A DNA stretch of 64,000 nucleotides, taken from NCBI RefSeq assembly GCF_003268775.1, contig NZ_QLSU01000029.1:53469-117468 (forward strand), in the 5' to 3' direction. The translations under genes and the position numbers were made by a program. Positions 62,255 through 64,000 of this stretch are shown piece after piece; the first letter of the stretch is position 1; every line of letters begins with the position of its first letter. The stretch is from Paraburkholderia unamae (GTDB taxonomy: Bacteria; Pseudomonadota; Gammaproteobacteria; Burkholderiales; Burkholderiaceae). The notes below the pieces were generated by a model. That model searched no databases and was not told the DNA's origin. It was given only the letters and a program-made list of their open reading frames with translations.

Positions 62255-62860
62255 TTACTTCTTCTCTTCCTCGCCGCCCTCGGGCGCGCCCTGGGCAGGC
62301 GCCGCCGCACCGCCCGGCGCTGCGGGCTTGAACGGGAAGCTGCTGAACATGTTCTTCGCCTGGTTCTGCATCTGCTCCTGCATCTGCACGAACATGTTCT
62401 TCGACTGCTCGATGTAGCTCGTCATCATGCCCTGCATCATCGGCGCCTGCATGTTCATGAACTGCGACCAGACTTCGGGGTTCATCGCGTTGCCTTCGTA
62501 AAGGCTCTTCGACTGGTCCGCAAGCTTGTTCTGGATGTCGATGAACGCCTGGATGTTCTTTTCCAGGTAGGTACCCATCATGCCCTGCATCGCATGGCCG
62601 TAGAAGCGGATGATCTGCGACAGCATCGACGACGAGAACATCGGCAGGCCGCCGCTTTCCTCTTCGAGAATGATTTGCAGCAGGATGCTGCGCGTCAGAT
62701 CCTCGTTGGTCTTCGCGTCGATGACCTTGAACTCCTCCTGATCCAGCACGAGTTGCTTCACATCAGTCAACGTGATGTACGTGCTCGTCTCCGTGTCGTA
62801 CAGCCGACGATTCGGATATTTCTTGATGAGACGTTCGGCGGTTTTCTTTGTAGTCGTCAT
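62255..62860 (-). CDS. phaR: Polyhydroxyalkanoate synthesis repressor PhaR
   Basis: Represses phasin and its own gene, and binds nascent polyester granules. 201 residues. The N-terminal DNA-binding domain is KKYPNRRLYDTETSTYITLTDVKQLV. The PHB accumulation regulatory domain follows (DLTRSILLQIILEEES). The Met/Gln-rich amphipathic helices of the middle and end, together with an Ala/Pro/Glu-rich tail, are typical. It is third in the phaA-phaB-phaR order. Confidence 0.96.
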   Translation of the reverse strand: MTTTKKTAERLIKKYPNRRLYDTETSTYITLTDVKQLVLDQEEFKVIDAKTNEDLTRSILLQIILEEESGGLPMFSSSMLSQIIRFYGHAMQGMMGTYLEKNIQAFIDIQNKLADQSKSLYEGNAMNPEVWSQFMNMQAPMMQGMMTSYIEQSKNMFVQMQEQMQNQAKNMFSSFPFKPAAPGGAAAPAQGAPEGGEEEKK

Positions 62861-62918
62861 GTGTCGCCCTTGTTAGCGCCAACGCGCGGCGGCCACTGCC
62901 GTCGCGCGTTGGTCTAGC

Positions 62919-62938
62919 CCGGTAGCGGCCTGCCCCGG
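62919..62938 (-). repeat. Copy 1 of a 20-bp repeat in pha intergenic DNA
   Basis: This 20-mer matches 18 of 20 positions with 63874-63893 in the phaA-phaB gap. It lies 47 nt after the phaB stop. The inner palindrome is imperfect here (CCGGTAGCGG). Confidence 0.6.
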
Positions 62939-62984
62939 TGTGCAAACAGGCCCGCTGCCGCCCTCGATCCCTGCTACGCGGGGA

Positions 62985-63725
62985 TCAGCCCATGTGCAAC
63001 CCGCCATTCAGCGAGAAGTCAGCACCGGTTGCAAAGCCTGACTCGTCGGAGGCGAGCCACGCCACGATCGAGGCGATTTCCTCGGGTGCGCCCAGACGGC
63101 GCACGGGAATCGTCGCGACGATCTTTTCCAGCACGTCGGGACGGATGGACTTCACCATGTCCGTGCCGATATAACCCGGCGAGACGGTATTGACCGTCAC
63201 GCCCTTGGTCGCCACTTCCTGGGCGAGCGCCATCGTGAAGCCGTGAATGCCCGCCTTGGCCGTGGAATAGTTGGTCTGCCCGAACTGGCCCTTCTGACCG
63301 TTCACCGACGAGATGTTGATGATGCGGCCCCAGCCGCGCTCGACCATGCCGTCGATCACCTGCTTGGTGACGTTGAAGAGGCTCGTGAGATTGGTGTCGA
63401 TCACGGCCGTCCAGTCTTCGCGCGTCATCTTGCGAAACACCACGTCGCGCGTGATGCCGGCGTTGTTCACGAGCACGTCGACTTCGCCGACCTCCGCCTT
63501 GATCTTGTCGAACGCCTGGCGCGTCGAATCCCAGTCGCCCACATTGCCTTCCGAGGCGATGAAGTCGAAGCCGAGCGCCTTCTGGTCTTCGAGCCACTTC
63601 ACGCGGCGCGGCGAATTCGGGCCGCAGCCGGCGACCACCGTGAAACCCTGCTTGACGAGGCGCTGGCAGATGCCTGTTCCGATACCGCCCATACCGCCCG
63701 TTACGTACGCAATACGCTCTGACAT
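62985..63725 (-). CDS. phaB: Acetoacetyl-CoA reductase
   Basis: NADPH-dependent reductase that makes (R)-3-hydroxybutyryl-CoA for polyester synthesis. 246 residues, short-chain dehydrogenase fold. The cofactor loop is VTGGMGGIGTGIC. NNAGITRD follows, and the catalytic Ser, Tyr and Lys lie in ISSVNGQKGQFGQTNYSTAKAG. The FGQTNY segment is typical of PhaB rather than FabG. I chose MSERIAYV at 63725; three upstream codons are dispensable. It lies between phaA and phaR. Confidence 0.96.
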   Translation of the reverse strand: MSERIAYVTGGMGGIGTGICQRLVKQGFTVVAGCGPNSPRRVKWLEDQKALGFDFIASEGNVGDWDSTRQAFDKIKAEVGEVDVLVNNAGITRDVVFRKMTREDWTAVIDTNLTSLFNVTKQVIDGMVERGWGRIINISSVNGQKGQFGQTNYSTAKAGIHGFTMALAQEVATKGVTVNTVSPGYIGTDMVKSIRPDVLEKIVATIPVRRLGAPEEIASIVAWLASDESGFATGADFSLNGGLHMG

Positions 63726-63862
63726 AAACCACACTCCATTATCGTTTTCCGGATGCGCCGATCGTCAGCGTTGATCAACGGCTCCGGCCTCGCTCCTTCC
63801 CGCTGTCTCCGCCTGCGCCGTTCGCGGGCCACCGCTCAAGTGACCTGCGCGTTCGTCGCGGC

Positions 63863-63894
63863 GCCGGGGCGAACCGCTAGCGGCCCGCCCCGGC
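63863..63894 (-). repeat. Nested stem-loop between phaA and phaB (copy 2 of the pha repeat)
   Basis: Outer arms GCCGGGGCG (63863-63871) and CGCCCCGGC (63886-63894) enclose the perfect palindrome CCGCTAGCGG (63874-63883). Together they could form one long hairpin 8 nt after the phaA stop. There is no T tract, so attenuation or mRNA processing is more likely than strict termination. Confidence 0.65.
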
Positions 63895-63901
63895 ACTCCC
63901 G

Positions 63902-64000
63902 TCACGCGCGTTCGAGCGCGAGCGCCACGCCCATGCCGCCGCCGATGCACAGCGAGGCGAGGCCGCGCTTCGCGTCGCGGCGCTGCATTTCGTGCAGCAG
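63902..64000 (-). CDS. phaA: Acetyl-CoA acetyltransferase (beta-ketothiolase), C-terminal end, partial
   Basis: Only the last 32 codons and stop lie in the window. They read LLHEMQRRDAKRGLASLCIG followed by GGGMGVALALERA. This is the C-terminal thiolase motif, with the second active-site Cys in SLCIGGGMG. Its position directly before phaB supports PhaA, which condenses two acetyl-CoA. The rest of the gene is beyond 64000. Confidence 0.93.
   Translation of the reverse strand: MLHEMQRRDAKRGLASLCIGGGMGVALALERA

Noticed and set aside
1..64000. CRISPR arrays, insertion sequences, prophage or integrative elements
   Set aside because: No regularly spaced repeats, transposase, integrase or phage genes were seen. 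All three tRNA genes are intact with no integrase beside them.

Overview
This window is high-GC chromosomal DNA from a betaproteobacterium of the family Burkholderiaceae, most like Burkholderia or Paraburkholderia. Three things point there: the block tig-clpP-clpX-lon-hupB-tRNA-Val-tRNA-Asp-ppiD on the minus strand, the phaA-phaB-phaR polyhydroxyalkanoate genes at the right end, and PurL, RimO, BktB and OmpR proteins that read as typical of that group. It looks like core chromosome. I see no phage, insertion sequence, integron, CRISPR array or rRNA operon. Very long antisense open frames run opposite purL, mfd, lon, ppiD and tig. They are the usual codon-bias shadows of high-GC genes.

Layout. 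0-1.4 kb: a class II Fic adenylyltransferase with palindromes at its promoter. 1.4-10.9 kb: purL (minus), then a DadA-like oxidoreductase, the NAD(P)HX repair enzyme and pgi (plus). 10.9-12.9 kb: a divergent ybbA-like ATPase and tesA-like esterase, then a small lipoprotein. 13-22.2 kb: the protein-quality-control block (ppiD, two tRNAs, hupB, lon, clpX, clpP, tig), punctuated by strong intrinsic terminators. 22.6-25.9 kb: glycerate kinase, a MarR regulator, tRNA-Leu and a squalene/phytoene-synthase-like protein with altered metal motifs. 25.9-28.7 kb: a DUF1800/DUF1501 export pair. 28.9-32.4 kb: a small secreted protein, ompR-envZ and a 2-Cys peroxiredoxin. 32.4-35 kb: an acyltransferase and ispD-ispF. 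35.3-41.9 kb: mfd, argE, a threonine-dehydratase-like enzyme and mscL. 42-46.3 kb: a three-gene phosphorelay (CHASE3-type kinase, single-domain regulator, hybrid kinase). 46.8-51.6 kb: an unknown protein, an AsmA-like protein and the fetAB exporter. 51.6-55 kb: a secreted protein, a quinone-oxidoreductase-like enzyme and a stand-alone LigD polymerase domain. 55.1-57.3 kb: serB and metC. 57.4-61.7 kb: rimO, a PfkB sugar kinase, bktB and an exported protein in one minus-strand run. 61.9-64 kb: an orphan helix-turn-helix protein and phaR, phaB and the end of phaA.

How the genes fit together. Trigger factor, ClpXP, Lon and PpiD cover nascent-chain folding, regulated proteolysis and periplasmic folding. 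PhaA, PhaB, BktB and PhaR link acyl-CoA supply to polyester storage. OmpR-EnvZ and MscL handle osmotic stress. IspD and IspF act in isoprenoid precursor synthesis. PurL, SerB, ArgE and MetC are biosynthetic. The items most worth a second look are the palindromes at fic, a perfect inverted repeat bracketing the purL -10, the orphan LigD polymerase domain, the squalene-synthase-like protein lacking canonical Asp motifs, the three-gene phosphorelay with no DNA-binding output, and repeated stem-loop sequences between the pha genes.
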